Below are positions 46,351 to 57,775 of a stretch of 64,000 nucleotides of DNA, one piece after another (positions within the stretch are counted from its first letter, which is position 1; each line of letters starts with the position of its first letter). Under the pieces are notes generated by a model. That model was not told the DNA's origin. It saw only the letters and a list, made by a program, of their open reading frames with translations, and ran no database searches. The DNA lies in NCBI RefSeq assembly GCF_042186555.1, contig NC_133332.1:209577609-209641608 (forward strand), read 5' to 3'. The position numbers were made by a program, and so were the translations under genes. The DNA comes from Aquarana catesbeiana (taxonomy: Eukaryota > Chordata > Amphibia > Anura > Ranidae).

Positions 46351-48323
46351 AACGCTTTTTTTTTTTAACACAAAGTTGTCCATTTATACAATATTTATAA
46401 CACATAGCATGTACATATCAAAAATGACACCCCAAAATAGATTCTCCTACTCCTCCTGAGTACGGCGATACCACATGTGTGAGACTTCCACAGCCTGGCC
46501 ACATACAGAGGCAGAGTATGGCTGAGCATGGCTGGGTATGGCTGAGCATGGCTGGGTATGGCTGAGCATGGCCGAGTATGGCTGAGCATGGCTGGGTATT
46601 GCAGAGTATCGCCGAGTATGACTGGGTATGGCAGAGTATGGCTGAGCATGGCTGAGCATGGCCGGGTATGGCTGAGCATGGCCGAGTATGGCTGAGCATG
46701 GCTGGGTATTGCAGTGTATCGCCGAGTATGACTGGGTATCGCCGAGTATGACTGGGTATGGCAGAGTATGACTGGGTATCACCGAGTATTGCAGAGTATG
46801 GCTGGGTATTGCGGGGTATTGCAGAGTATTGCAGGTTATGGCAGAGTATTGCAGATTTTTGCGGGGTATTGCAGAGCATGGCTGGGTATGGCAGAGTATG
46901 GCTGGGTATCACTGAGTATTGCAGAGTATGGCTGGGTATCACTGAGTATTGCAGAGTATGGTTGGGTATCACTGAGTTTTGCAGAGTATGGCTGGGTATC
47001 ACTGAGTATTGCAGAGTATGGCTGGGTATCACTGAGTATTGCAGAGTATGGCTGGGTATCACTGAGTATGGCTGGGTATCGCGGGGTATGGCAGAGTATT
47101 GCGGGATATTGCGGGGTATTGCAGGGTATGGCAGTGTATTGCGGGGTATTTCAGGGTATTGCAGGGTATGGCAGAGTATTGCAGGGTATTGCGGGGTATG
47201 GCAGAGTATTGCGGGGTATTCCAGGGTATGGCAGAGTATTGCGGGGTATTCCAGGGTATGGCAGAGTATTGCGGGGTATTCCAGGGTATGACAGAGTATT
47301 GCGGAGTATGGCGGGGTATTGCGGAGTATGGCGGGGTATTGCAGGGTATGGCAGAGTATTGCGGAGTATGGCGGGGTATTGCGGAGTATGGCGGGGTATT
47401 GCAGGGTATGGCAGGGTATGGCAGAGTATTGCGGGGTATTGCAGGGTATGGCAGAGTATTGCAGGGTATTGCAGGGTATGGCAGAGTATTGCGGGGTATT
47501 CCAGGGTATGGCAGAGTATTGCGGGGTATTCCAGGGTATGGCAGAGTATTGCGGGGTATTCCAGGGTATGGCAGAGTATTGCGGGGTATTCCAGGGTATG
47601 ACAGAGTATTGCGGAGTATGGCGGGGTATTGCGGAGTATGGCGGGGTATTGCGGAGTATGGCGGGGTATTGCAGGGTATGGCAGAGTATTGCGGAGTATG
47701 GCGGGGTATTGCGGAGTATGGCGGGGTATTGCAGGGTATGGCAGAGTATTGCGGGGTATTGCAGGGTATGGCAGAGTATTGCAGGGTATGGCAGAGTATT
47801 GCAGGGGTATTGCAGGGTATGGCAGAGTATTGCAGGGGTATTGTGGGGCATACCAGAGTACTGTGGGGCATTGCAGAGGGCATTGCAGGGCATGCATAGT
47901 AGTGGGGATGGCTGAGCATGGATGGATGGATGGCTGGATGTCTCTGTGCAGCGCTGTGGGCACTACACATGCAGCCCACAACGCTGCAGCCATCCATCCA
48001 TCCCCCTCTCCGCTCACAGCGTACCGATCGGTACACAGAGGGGAGGAGAGGAACCGGCGTCATCAGATGACGCCGGTTTGTTTACATGTGATCGCTCCGT
48101 CATTTGACGGAGCGATCACATGGTAAACGGCCGTGATCAGCGGCCATTTACCGGGATCTGTGATGCGCCGGGTCCTCTGGACCCGGCGGTCACGGATGCT
48201 CTCGAGTGCGCGCCCTAGGGGGCGCGCGAAAGCAGAATTCTGGGAGGACGTCCCTGGACGTCCTCCCAGAGTTAAACAACCGCCCTGTAGCCGTCATTTG
48301 GCTATGGGCCGGTTGTTAAGCGG
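46351..48323. mobile_element. Second piggyBac-type element, left-truncated, with minisatellite
   Basis: Bases 46355-46500 repeat the interior of the preceding element (compare 45110-45280). The right end GGTTGTTAAGCGG is followed by TTAA (48324-48327). No left terminus was found, so it is truncated or fused to the element before it. Most of its length is the minisatellite at 46505-47900. The right flank has a GGACGTCC/GGACGTCCTCCCAGA hairpin at ~48,240-48,272. Confidence 0.65.
46505..47900. repeat. Minisatellite built on 15-bp units (30-bp and longer periods)
   Basis: Units such as GGCAGAGTATTGCGG and GGTATTCCAGGGTAT alternate. The leftmost part uses GGCTGAGCATGGCTGGGTAT. Longer blocks recur (e.g. 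~47,165-47,345 and ~47,460-47,640). Because 15 and 30 are multiples of 3, open frames of up to 491 codons occur on both strands; none is credible as a gene. Confidence 0.93.
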
Positions 48324-48371
48324 TTAACTCCAAGATTTCATATTCTTGATATGTGGCTGCTGTACCATGTA

Positions 48372-49968
48372 TTGTTAAAAAGGGTGTGTATACTTTGCGC
48401 TAACCCAATAAGTGAACAAAAAATGCAATGCAGCTGCTTGTGCAAGCCCCAAATACTAAAATACCAAACTATCATAAAATATTACAAGTGATATAACAAT
48501 GAAAACCTTGCTATAGGTAACATCTAAATATGCAACTAAGTAACCAAAAAGAATAATGAAACAAATCTTTCCTCAATAATATTTACCACAAACCTGTGAT
48601 TGTTTGTAATGTGAAACAAATGGATACAGATCACAGGATCCGCATAAAAGTTCATAAACCTTGAATCAATTAAGTAGTGAATAAATAAAACAATAGTCCC
48701 ATCATATAGTGAAAAAATACGTAGTGAAAACATAGGTATCAGCCGTTATTCTTCTGTGCTTGAAAGAGTATAAGTGCTTTTTCAGCCAACAAATATTTAA
48801 ATTAGCCGCTTACCAGATACGTCGGATCTCAGATTATAGAGATCAAGTATGCCAGGTGCATTAGTCTGCCGGCACCGAGGGTCTCCACTTCCACTTAGAA
48901 GGATCAGAGGATCAAATTAACTAACTGCAAAGGAAAAGAACGTGATGGCGTCACAGCCACTTGCTCCACCCGACGAGTTTCCCCTCAACAGGCTTCCACT
49001 GGGAACGGAGACATGTCTTTGCAGTTAGTTGGTTTGAGAGAGAGTGATATCCTTGTCTGGTTATAACAGCCGGGGGACAGGTATTCCACAGCTAAGATCC
49101 ACAGGTGCGGAAAGTAATGGTATCCTTAACAGGATTTTCTCTCCAGAAACCGTCCTGACATTCAGCCCCTCAGCGGAGATAAAACAAGGGGAGACTTCAT
49201 AGTGTAGATGTATTCAAAAGGCTTTTATTAAAAAAATGTCACTCCTATTCACAGTAATCTATCACGGCAGAGATTCACAGCAAACAGGAAAAAACTTTAA
49301 ACCGTAAATTCCAAACCACACGGCAATCAACAGGAACAAAGAGAGCGGATAAAAAACTATCTTCACTTTAGTATAAAGGCAGCAGAGAATCAAACCAACT
49401 AACTGCAAAGACATGTCTCCGTTCCCAATGGAAGCCTGTTGAGGGGAAACGCGTCGGGTGGAGCAAGTGGCTGTGACGCCATCACGTTCTTTTCCTTTGC
49501 AGTTAGTTAATTTGATCCTCTGATCCTTCTAAGTGGAAGTGGAGACCCTCGGTGCCGGCAGGCTAATGCACCTGGCATACTTGATCTCTATAATCTGAGA
49601 TCCGACGTATCTGGTAAGCGGCTAATTTAAATATTTGTTGGCTGAAAAAGCACTGATACTCTTTCAAGTGCAGAAGAATAACGGCTGATACCTATGTTTT
49701 CACTACGTATTTTTTCACTATATGATGGGACTATTGTTTTATTTATTCACTAATTAATTGATTCAAGGTTTATGAACTTTTATGCGGATCCTGTGATCTG
49801 TATCCATTTGTTTCACATTACAAACAATCACAGGTTTGTGATATTATTGAGGAAAGATTTGTTGCATTATTCTTTTTGGTTACTTAGTTGCATATTTAGA
49901 TGTTACCTATAGCAAGGTTTTCATTGTAATATCACTTGTGGATGCGCGCGCTTGTAATATTTTATGAT
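48372..49968. mobile_element. Large palindromic insertion with 13-bp duplication (Penelope-like candidate)
   Basis: GCTGTACCATGTA is present at 48359-48371 and 49969-49981. The left arm 48471-49036 is ~90-95% complementary to the right arm 49391-49968, around a 354-bp unique spacer. The left side carries ~99 unpaired extra bases (48372-48470). The right arm contains CTGTTGAGGGGAAACGCGTC (49436-49455), resembling a hammerhead core with a collapsed stem II; the left arm holds its complement (48969-48992). Inverted terminal repeats, a variable-length duplication and hammerhead motifs are all features of Penelope-like retroelements. No RT or GIY-YIG frame is present, so the class is inferred. Confidence 0.6.
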
Positions 49969-49981
49969 GCTGTACCATGTA

Positions 49982-50632
49982 CTTGTATGAAAAAGTATCC
50001 TGTTCTCTTTGTATTGCTGTGTGAAATCCCTGGTGTTCCTGCTAGTCCCTCTGTTTTACTATTAGAAACTAACCACACTAGGCATGAAAGCACAGCATGG
50101 TCAGTTCTCCAGCTATGCCTGGAACTCAGCCTGCTCTCCTCCAATGATCAGACTTGTCCTGACACGCCCCCCCCCCCCCCCTACACAAACACACAGCCCT
50201 TCACTGGCAAGGATGCAGCCGGCAGCATCCAGTTCCCGGGACACAGTGAGAGGAATGGATTTTGTTCCTTCCACTGCATCACCTGTCATGGCCCATGCTA
50301 TCATTTTGAGGCAGTGCCAGAGGAGGGGCCAGAGGGGGGTTGAAGGGGGCCCCTTCAGGTAGGCTGTAAAAAAATATGGGTGGTTCTGCGCTTATGGCAA
50401 TAAGTAAATGGAGAAAGGTAGGTGTGGAGCTGTTCTAGGGTGCAATAATTGCATTCCACTGTGTAATAATCTGTGTGTCCCTATATTATACTCCCAATGT
50501 AATTTATGAAAATACAAAACATCAAATTGCTAAACGCGTTTAAAGTGTCAAGTGCTTGGTGAATACACTGGTGTGTACAAGTGCTGACAACACACATATG
50601 CAAACATGGATGAATGTGCTGTCATCATATAT
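49982..50632. other. Intergenic, nothing firmly recognised
   Basis: Contains a C tract (50167-50180). The 135-codon frame at 49936-50343 starts inside the palindrome and has no recognisable domain. Confidence 0.3.
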
Positions 50633-50850
50633 AAGGATGAGCTCCGGCGTGTTTGCGCAGCCCACGTGCCGAGCCCGCCAGGAAGTCGGCACGGTGCTGC
50701 CTTAATCACAGGCAGTGAGACATTTCCCAATCTCTGCAGCCGCGCATCGGGACAATGTCTGACTGCCTGTGATTAGCGCAGCGCAGTGCCGACTTCCTGG
50801 CGGGCTCGGCACGTGGACTGTGCGAACACGTCGGAGCTCATCCTTAATCA
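50633..50850. repeat. Hairpin, ~90-bp arms
   Basis: Left AAGGATGAGCTCCGGCGTGT...GTGCCGAGCCCGCCAGGAAG pairs with right CTTCCTGGCGGGCTCGGCAC...CGTCGGAGCTCATCCTTA. The loop is about 35-40 bases around 50,735-50,760. Confidence 0.85.
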
Positions 50851-50851
50851 T

Positions 50852-50945
50852 TTATAGTCCATTCTTCAAAGCACAAAATTAAAGCTAAAGTGACAGGTGC
50901 TCTTCAAAACCATGCCTTGGTGATACTTATGTATAAAAGGAATTC
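50852..50945. repeat. ~85-bp segment repeated at 54,360-54,447
   Basis: TATAGTCCATT, AAAGTGACAGGTGCTCTTCAAA and TTGGTGATACTTAT occur in the same order and orientation at 54,357-54,445. The two copies bracket the 51-54 kb block of arrays. Confidence 0.6.
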
Positions 50946-51242
50946 ATGCCAAATATATATATATATCATAGGTGTGCGCAGTCTATTGCATTAGGGTGTG
51001 CACTCTAAAGCTCAAATCTACGTGTGTGTTTATGTGACTACATATATATGACCCAGACACATTGATCTCCCAGTTGGCACAGTAAAAGAGAAGTGCGTAA
51101 ACACTTCTCCTTAAGGCAGAGCCAGTAAGAGGGAGATCTTTCACATCTTCCTTCTGGCACACAGATCGATAATTGCTAATGCGCATGAGTGAGGTGATTA
51201 GGGTGTGCCCAGGCACATCCGACACACCCTGTGTGCACGCCT

Positions 51243-51243
51243 A

Positions 51244-51339
<96 letters not shown>
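51243..51339. repeat. (TA)n microsatellite, about 48 repeats
   Basis: An uninterrupted alternating TA tract. It can extrude cruciforms and is a likely site of length variation and assembly error. Confidence 0.97.
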
Positions 51340-51341
<2 letters not shown>

Positions 51342-51704
51342 TAGTTGCCAACAGTCCCGATTTTCCCGGGACAATCCCGATTTTGGGACCCTTGTCCCGA
51401 TCGGAGGCTGTCCCGAATCGGGATTTTGCCCAGGGAAATCTCGAATGTTTGCTTTTTAATTTTTTTAACATTTGGGCATTCAGAAAAATGGCCGCCGGCG
51501 CCACCGCTAGATTGTTTCCCCTTGTGTTCAGTGGAGAGAGGAAGGGGGCTCGATCCGTGCAGCCAATGAATCGGCTTCTCCTCTCACATACTGAAGCCTG
51601 GCTTAGCTGCACGGATCGGCCCCTCCCCTCTCCATTGAACAAACGGCGCCGGCCGCTCATGCAATGCTCTTTATGTCAGATCTGTCTCTGCAGCAATTTA
51701 ACTA

Positions 51705-52785
51705 TATGTACAGGAGGGGGGGTTAAGTATATACAGGAGGGGGTTAAGTATATACAAGAGGAGGGGGGATTAAGTATATACAGGAGGGGGGTTAAGTATA
51801 TACAGGAGGAGGGGGTTAAGTATATACAGGAGGGGGGTTAAGTAGATACAGGAGGAGGGGGGTTAAGTATATACAGGAGGAGGGGGGTTAAGTATATACA
51901 GGAGGGGGGTTAAGTATATATAGGAGGAGGGGGTTAAGTATATACAGGAGGGGGGTTAAGTATATACAGGAGGGGGGTTAAGTATATACAGGGGGGTTAA
52001 TTATATAGAGGAGGAGGGGGTTAAGTATATACAGGAGGGGGATAAGTATATACAGGAGGGGGGTTAAGTATATACAGGAGGAGAGGGGTTAAGTATATAC
52101 AGGAGGGGGGTTAAGTATATACAGGAGGACGGGGGTTAAGTATATACAGGAGGGGGGTTAGCTATATACAGGAGGAGGGGGGTTAACTATATACAGGAGG
52201 GGGGGGGTTAACTATTTACAGGAGGGGGGTAACTATTTACAGGAGGGGGGTTAACTATGTACAGGAGGGGTTACTATGTACAGGGGGGGGACTATGTACA
52301 GGGAGATACTATGTACGGGGGGTAGCTATATACAGGAGGAGGGGGGTTAACTATATACAGGAGGGGGGTTAACTATGTACAGGAGGGATTACTATGTACA
52401 GGGGGGGGGGGACTATGTACAGGGAGATACTATGTACGGGGGGTAGCTATATACAGGAGGAGGGGGGTTAACTATATACGGGAGGGGAGGGTTAACTATG
52501 TACAGGAGGGGGGTTAACAATATACAGGAGGGGGGTTAACTATATACAGGAGGGGGGGTAACTCTTTTACAGGAGGGGGGGTTAACTATGTACAGGAGGG
52601 GTTACTATGTACAGGGGGGAACTATGTACAGGGGTAACTATGTACAGGGGGGCTAACTATGTACAGGGGGGGGTAACTATGCACAGGGGGGTAACTATGT
52701 ACAGGGGTGTAACTAGGGGGAGAGGGGAAATTATGTACAGGGGGAGGGGTAACTATGTATAGGGGGGGTAACTATGGCTCTGCCT
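51705..52785. repeat. G-rich minisatellite, ~20-24 bp unit
   Basis: Units are TATATACAGGAGGGGGGTTAA with variable G runs. They shift to TATGTACAGGGGGG after ~52,260, and a ~150-bp block recurs at ~52,185-52,320 and ~52,340-52,460. It is strongly G-quadruplex-prone on the + strand. Confidence 0.92.
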
Positions 52786-52794
52786 GGGACACTG

Positions 52795-53255
52795 ATGTAA
52801 GGACTGAGGCTGGGAACACTGGTGTAAGGACTGACTGCTGGGGGCACCTGATGCAAGGAGGGACTCTGCTGGGGGCACCTGATGCAAGGAGGGACTCTGC
52901 TAGGGGCACCTGATGCAAGGACGGATTCTGCTGGGGGCACCTGATGCAAGGACGGACTCTGCTGGGGGAACCTGATGCAAGGACGGACTCTGCTGGGGGA
53001 ACCTGATGCAAGGACGGACTCTGCTGGGGGCACCTGATGCAAGGACGGACTCTGCTGGGGGCACCTGATGCAAGGACGGACTCTGCTGGGGACACCTGAT
53101 GCAAGGACGGACTCTGCTGGGGGCACCTGATGCAAGGACGGACTCTGCTGGAGGCACATGATGCAAGGACGGACTCTGCTAGGGGCACCTGATGCAAGGA
53201 CGGACTCTGCTAGGGGCACCTGAGGCAAGGAAGGACTCTGCTGGTGGCAGGTGAC
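52795..53255. repeat. Minisatellite, 31-bp unit (about 15 copies)
   Basis: Units contain GGACGGACTCTGCTGGGGGC and ACCTGATGCAA. The minus strand is stop-free, giving false frames of up to 165 codons. Confidence 0.93.
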
Positions 53256-53632
53256 GTGGCTAGTGACACACTCAGGGATCCCACTGATTCGGCATTATGG
53301 TGAGTTGAATGAGTTCATTTTATATTACAATGTAATAATAGAAATAATGCACTTCAGTCATCCTGACACCATAACAATCATGGTGCCGGAATGATTGAAG
53401 CGCTAACATCAGGTGTTTGGAGTATCTTTATCTGCTGATTGTTAAACTTTCTAGAATACACATATTTCTATTGTTGTGTAGGATCTGGGGCTGCTGTCCC
53501 TTCATTCCTCTCTCCCCCTTTCCCTCTCCATCCCTCATTCATCTCAGACTCTAACCACACCCCCTTTGAGCCACCCTTAATTATTATACCGCTCCACCTA
53601 CAGCCAAAAAAGTGTCCCACAAAATTTTATAT
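53256..53632. other. Intergenic, nothing recognised
   Basis: Unique-looking spacer between arrays. Confidence 0.3.
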
Positions 53633-53763
53633 ATATACTCTATATATATATATATATATCTATATAGATATATATAGATATATATAGATATATATCTATA
53701 TATATCTATATAGATATATAGATATATATCTATATAGATATATATAGATATATATCTATATAG
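53633..53763. repeat. (TATAGA)n / (TA)n low-complexity tract
   Basis: Alternating TATATAGATATATAGATA words across 130 bases. Confidence 0.93.
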
Positions 53764-54335
53764 GGCTTTTTTTCAGCGGGAACGCGGGGGAACGCACTTC
53801 CGGCACCTCTTGGACTGACTGTATGTAATGGCAAGGGGTGCTGGGGTGTGCTGCAGGGTATTGATGCTCACTGCTGAGGATCTATTTTTGCAAGGGGGGT
53901 CTATTTTTGCTGGGGAGGTCTACTGTTGCTGGTGGGGGGACCTATTGTTGCTGGGGGGGTCTTATGTTGCTGGGGAGTCAGTTGTTGTTGAAAGAGATCT
54001 ACTGTTGGGGGAGGGGTCTATTGTTGATGGCAGCCAGACAGACTATTATTGCTGGCTGTGCGGAGATCTGTTGATGCTGTGGGGGGTCTATTGTTGCTGG
54101 CGGGGACATTTTCTTGTGGTTGGTCCATTGTTGTTAGGGGGATCTATTGTTGCTGGCTGCAGGGGATCTATTTTTCTGCTTTTCTTGATATCATTACCAA
54201 ATTCAATACAAATTACTTAGCACCTCAAAATGATACTTAGTTCTATATTGTCGACGGTACTGGGAGGTGGGTAGGAGCGGAGAAAAGGGGTGACTCGGAA
54301 AGGGGGAGTTCCTGCACCTATTGTCTGAGAAAATA
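53764..54335. mobile_element. MITE-like element with internal minisatellite
   Basis: Left TTTTTTTCAGC...CGGCACCTCTTGGACTGAC and right GACTCGGAAAGG...CTGCACCTATTGTCTGAGAAAA are loosely inverted. Both outer sides abut TATATA tracts. The interior 53880-54180 is an irregular ~21-bp array of GGGGTCTATTGTTGCTGG units. Confidence 0.45.
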
Positions 54336-55289
54336 TATATATATACTGTGATTATATATAGTCCATTAATTATTCAGAATAATCAAAAAGTAAAAAAAAA
54401 AAAAGTGACAGGTACTCTTCAAATCCGTGCTTTGTGATCCTTATAGACCATAGGTATTGCACTCACCCGAACCACTCACCCCACACAGGAGTATCTCGCT
54501 TTCACAGTATCTGCCACTGTGTAGCAATCTCCAGATCTATGTCTGCTGTATCAGCAATGTCTTTGCGTGCTTGCGGCGTCAAATATACCTTTCTCCTTTA
54601 AATCTCATTCCGCATCACCCACTAAAGTCCCCACATAAGTATCTTGTAGGAACATGCAGTAATTGACCGACGTTTTCCGGGCCCCCTGTTCACACCGTGT
54701 ATGCTCTGCCCATTTCCTCTTTTGTACCCATAATTTCTAACAGTGGCCCTGGGTACGGTGCTGAAATGTATACTGAGCTGCGCGTGCGCAGCTCAATGTT
54801 CATTTTAAAGAGGACTGTGCGCATGTAGGTAAGTTTATTTTATTGCAGAAGATAAATACTGTAGCATGTGTCTTCTGCAATAAACAGCCTGTCTGCTTGC
54901 AGTCTTTTAAAGATAGACTTTAATTCTGCTCTACATAGTATTTTTTCTATAAAGATCTGAGACCAGAAAAAGAGACAAAAAGGGGTGAAAGACAGACGGG
55001 GGATTTGGTTCTTAAAAGGAGGACAGTCCCTCCAAATGAGGGAAAGTTGGAAGTTATACATAAGGAGGCTTAGCGTAGGGTCCTGAGATCTGCACATGAC
55101 AGGGACAGATTGGGAACCTGCCACTATAAGCAGCCCTGCAGCCAGGATTTAACACAGGGTGCGGCTGAATAATCATTGGCCTAACTGTGGCCCTGTTCTT
55201 AATATTTTAATCTGCTAATCATGTGGTGTGTGGATGGAGAGGGGGTTTCCAGAAATGTCAGTTGTTTTAATTTGGGAAAATGCTGTTTA
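54336..55289. other. Intergenic with old repeat fragments
   Basis: Includes the second copy of the 50,852 segment (54,357-54,447). At 54,955-55,060 it holds a fragment of the hAT-like MITE seen at 14924 and 57405 (GGACAGTCCCTCCAAATGAG, AGTTGGAAGTTAT). No coding signal. Confidence 0.4.
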
Positions 55290-55293
55290 TTAA

Positions 55294-56788
55294 AGTGGTT
55301 GTAAACCTCAAGCTTGTACTTGTACCTATAGGTAATCCTATAATAAGGCTTACTTATAGGTACTGTAAATATCTTCTAAACGTGCACCTCTTAGGAGATA
55401 TTTACTATATGTAGCACTAACTCTCGGTGGAGCTGCTGGTTTAAATCGGGCTGTTACCTTCACGCTTGACACCTCTGTTTCACTGGCACCGGGTCTAGGG
55501 TCCCGTTGAGTTTACCTCTGGACGATGTGGGCACTAACACTTGAGTAGATTTTTCAATGCTTTAATGAAAAAACAACAAAGGAAGTAGCAGGAAAGAGGC
55601 AGAAGGAAAGTCGCAGGGAAGCTCAAATACCTTTCTTAGTATTCTTTAGGGCATTCTCTGGAGTTGAACACTTGCGGTTGAATAGTTGAACTTTTGTGGG
55701 ACCCAATCTTTGCCCGCCTGGATAGACCTCTCTCACTTGTCTAGCAGCCAGTACGTAGGACGAACAAAAGTCTCTGCCACAGACTTGTTTGGAATGAAAC
55801 CCGTACGATCCTCTGCCACAGGATGTACTGGTTTAAAATGAATGTCAGACACAGTACTTGAACCTTTAAGCCAACCCGGCAGTACTATGCAGTAAGATTA
55901 CTTCAGGATACGTCCTCCAACCGAGTCACCAGGCCCCTCTCCAGACCAGCACTACACATGATCCTTCCATGATGGGTCCTCCCCTGGGATCTCCTCGGTT
56001 GTCCAGCTTCTTCACTCAGGATAGACAGCTCAGGACTGTTCCTCTGCTGCTGTGGTAGGCCCCAGACAGGCTTCTGGGCCCACTCACACGCCGCAGCGAC
56101 GTGGGCCTCCGGAACGAAGGACCACGAGTTGGTACTCTTAACGCATACCTGTCGGCCAGGAGGGCCAACAGGTGGCTGAAAACAAACTCCTAAACATGGC
56201 GTCTGTCCCATAAATACCCTCTCCCAGAATGCAACTCGGAGGACCACCTCCACCGAGTTGTCTCCGGGACAGAGGAGCACTCATACGCTTCAACACGTTG
56301 CTCTTCCAACACCAGCCAATGGAGACAACGACACCCACCGGCACAGTGTGGAACCACATGCAACTCAGCCAAGCTGGAACAGAGGCAAATCTAACTTCCT
56401 CTAACAAGTAACCCACAAGATTAACCTTTCAGCGGTAGATTAAAATCTACAAGCGCTACATATATATGCAGTTGATGACGTTACCGCCCGGGCCGTTCCT
56501 TTAGAATACTGTGCTGTAAATGATGGCTCCCCTGGGCATGCGCGGGAGTGACGTCATTGCGGCTCCAGCCAGTCACACAACCACAGACCTGGAAGGAAGA
56601 GTCCACAGACCTGGAAGGAAGACAGGTGAAGATGGAAGCGGCCTCCAGCGATAACATGGCATCACTGGAATGCTTTGTTTTCAGGTAGGTTTCACATAAT
56701 GTGCTAGTATGCGATGCATTCTAGCACATTATGCCTTCAGCTTGCAGGTCTGAAAAAAAAAAAAAGCACCCAGTGGTTTACAACCGCT
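55294..56788. mobile_element. TTAA-type MITE split by a solo LTR
   Basis: The ends AGTGGTTGTAAACC and GGTTTACAACCGCT are inverted and flanked by TTAA (55290-55293, 56789-56792). Without the LTR at 55410-56460 it is about 440 bp. Confidence 0.75.
55410..56460 (-). mobile_element. Solo LTR (1.05 kb), probably minus orientation
   Basis: The block begins TGTAGC and ends GCTACA, a 6-bp inverted pair within TG...CA. TATA is present directly on both sides (55406-55409, 56461-56464), the 4-bp duplication of an LTR integrase. A CATTAAA poly(A)-like signal on the minus strand lies at ~55,557-55,563. No internal coding region is present, so it is a recombination-derived solo LTR. The 125-codon minus frame (55903-56280) has no domain. 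Gypsy versus ERV is not decided. Confidence 0.65.
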
Positions 56789-56820
56789 TTAAGCTGAAAA
56801 TGTAATAAAAAAAATCCTAA

Positions 56821-57084
56821 GGCTCGGTTCACACTGGGGCGACTTGTCAGGCGACCTAGTCGCCTGACAAGTCGCCTCCCGTTCTGTGCTATGGAACCGT
56901 TCTAATTGGAGCGACGCAAGTCGCTCCGACTTAGAAAAAGGTTCCTGTATTACTTTGGGGGCGACTTGGGGCGACTTGCATAGACTTCTATGCAGAAGTC
57001 GTCTCGCAAGTCGCCCCGCAGTCGTTTGCAGGTCGCCTCGCTGAGGCGACCTGCAAGTCGTGCCGCCCATGTGTGAACCGAGCC
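56821..57084. mobile_element. PIF/Harbinger-like MITE (264 bp)
   Basis: The ends GGCTCGGTTCACACT and ATGTGTGAACCGAGCC are inverted, flanked by TAA and TCA. The interior has many GCGACTTG/CAAGTCGC words, as in 8395-8678. Confidence 0.75.
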
Positions 57085-57404
57085 TCAAGCAATATTTGTG
57101 TTTCATAGAAAGTAGCTGATTATGAGTTCTTTCATGAGCTGGATTGCTAATAGATCTCCCTGAGATGGTCATTTTCTGTAAAGCATAAATATATTATACT
57201 TACCTGCTTACTATCATCCTTCTTTAGAATGTACATGAATGCATGCGCAGCTCAGGGTACAAGCTTGACACTTTACCTTGATAAATGAACCCTTTCGCAC
57301 ATGCAAGAGTTATGTCATCCTTCGTCAGTCAAAACAGCCACAGATCCAGTACCCAGAGGAAGCTGGCGAGGGAGCTTGCAGATGTCAGAATTGCTGGAAA
57401 GGTG
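57085..57404. other. Intergenic, nothing recognised
   Basis: No features recognised. Confidence 0.3.
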
Positions 57405-57775
57405 CATAGCTCCCAACTGTCCCTGATTTCGAGGGACTGTCCCTGATTTGGAGCAATGTCCCTCTGTCCCTCATTCCACCTCATGTGTCCCTCATTTTGG
57501 TCTGATCTATTTAGTTGTATATAAAATGCACTTTTTATCTTTCAAAAAGTGTTTCCCAGTGCTAAACCTTTCATCCAGATTATAAATTGCTGCATTTGTA
57601 AATTTTAAAAGCCAATCTTAAGGAACAATAGTGGTAAAAAAAAAGTCCCTTGTGGATTTAATTAACCTTTTTTTTTTTTTTTTTTTGTTAATTCTCCTTT
57701 AAGGGGGCGTGTCCTATGCCTACATACATTTGCTAGTAGGTGTCCCTCATTCCATCTCAAAATGTTGGGAGGTAT
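57405..57775. mobile_element. hAT-like MITE, copy 2 (inverted relative to 14924-15294)
   Basis: It begins CATAGCTCCCAACTGTCCC and ends TCAAAATGTTGGGAGGTAT, the reverse complement of copy 1 over its whole ~370 bp. The flanks GAAAGGTG and AAGGATG are only loosely similar. Confidence 0.75.

Noticed and set aside
46418..48126. Open frames of up to 491 codons on both strands
   Set aside because: Products of a 15/30-bp minisatellite whose unit length is a multiple of three.
51342..51470. ATAGTTGCCAACAGTCCC as the start of another hAT-like MITE
   Set aside because: It resembles the 14924/57405 family ends, but no matching right terminus was found before 53.3 kb.
51173..51841. 222-codon frame with a Tyr-Ile run
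   Set aside because: It reads through the (TA)n tract and the adjacent G-rich array.
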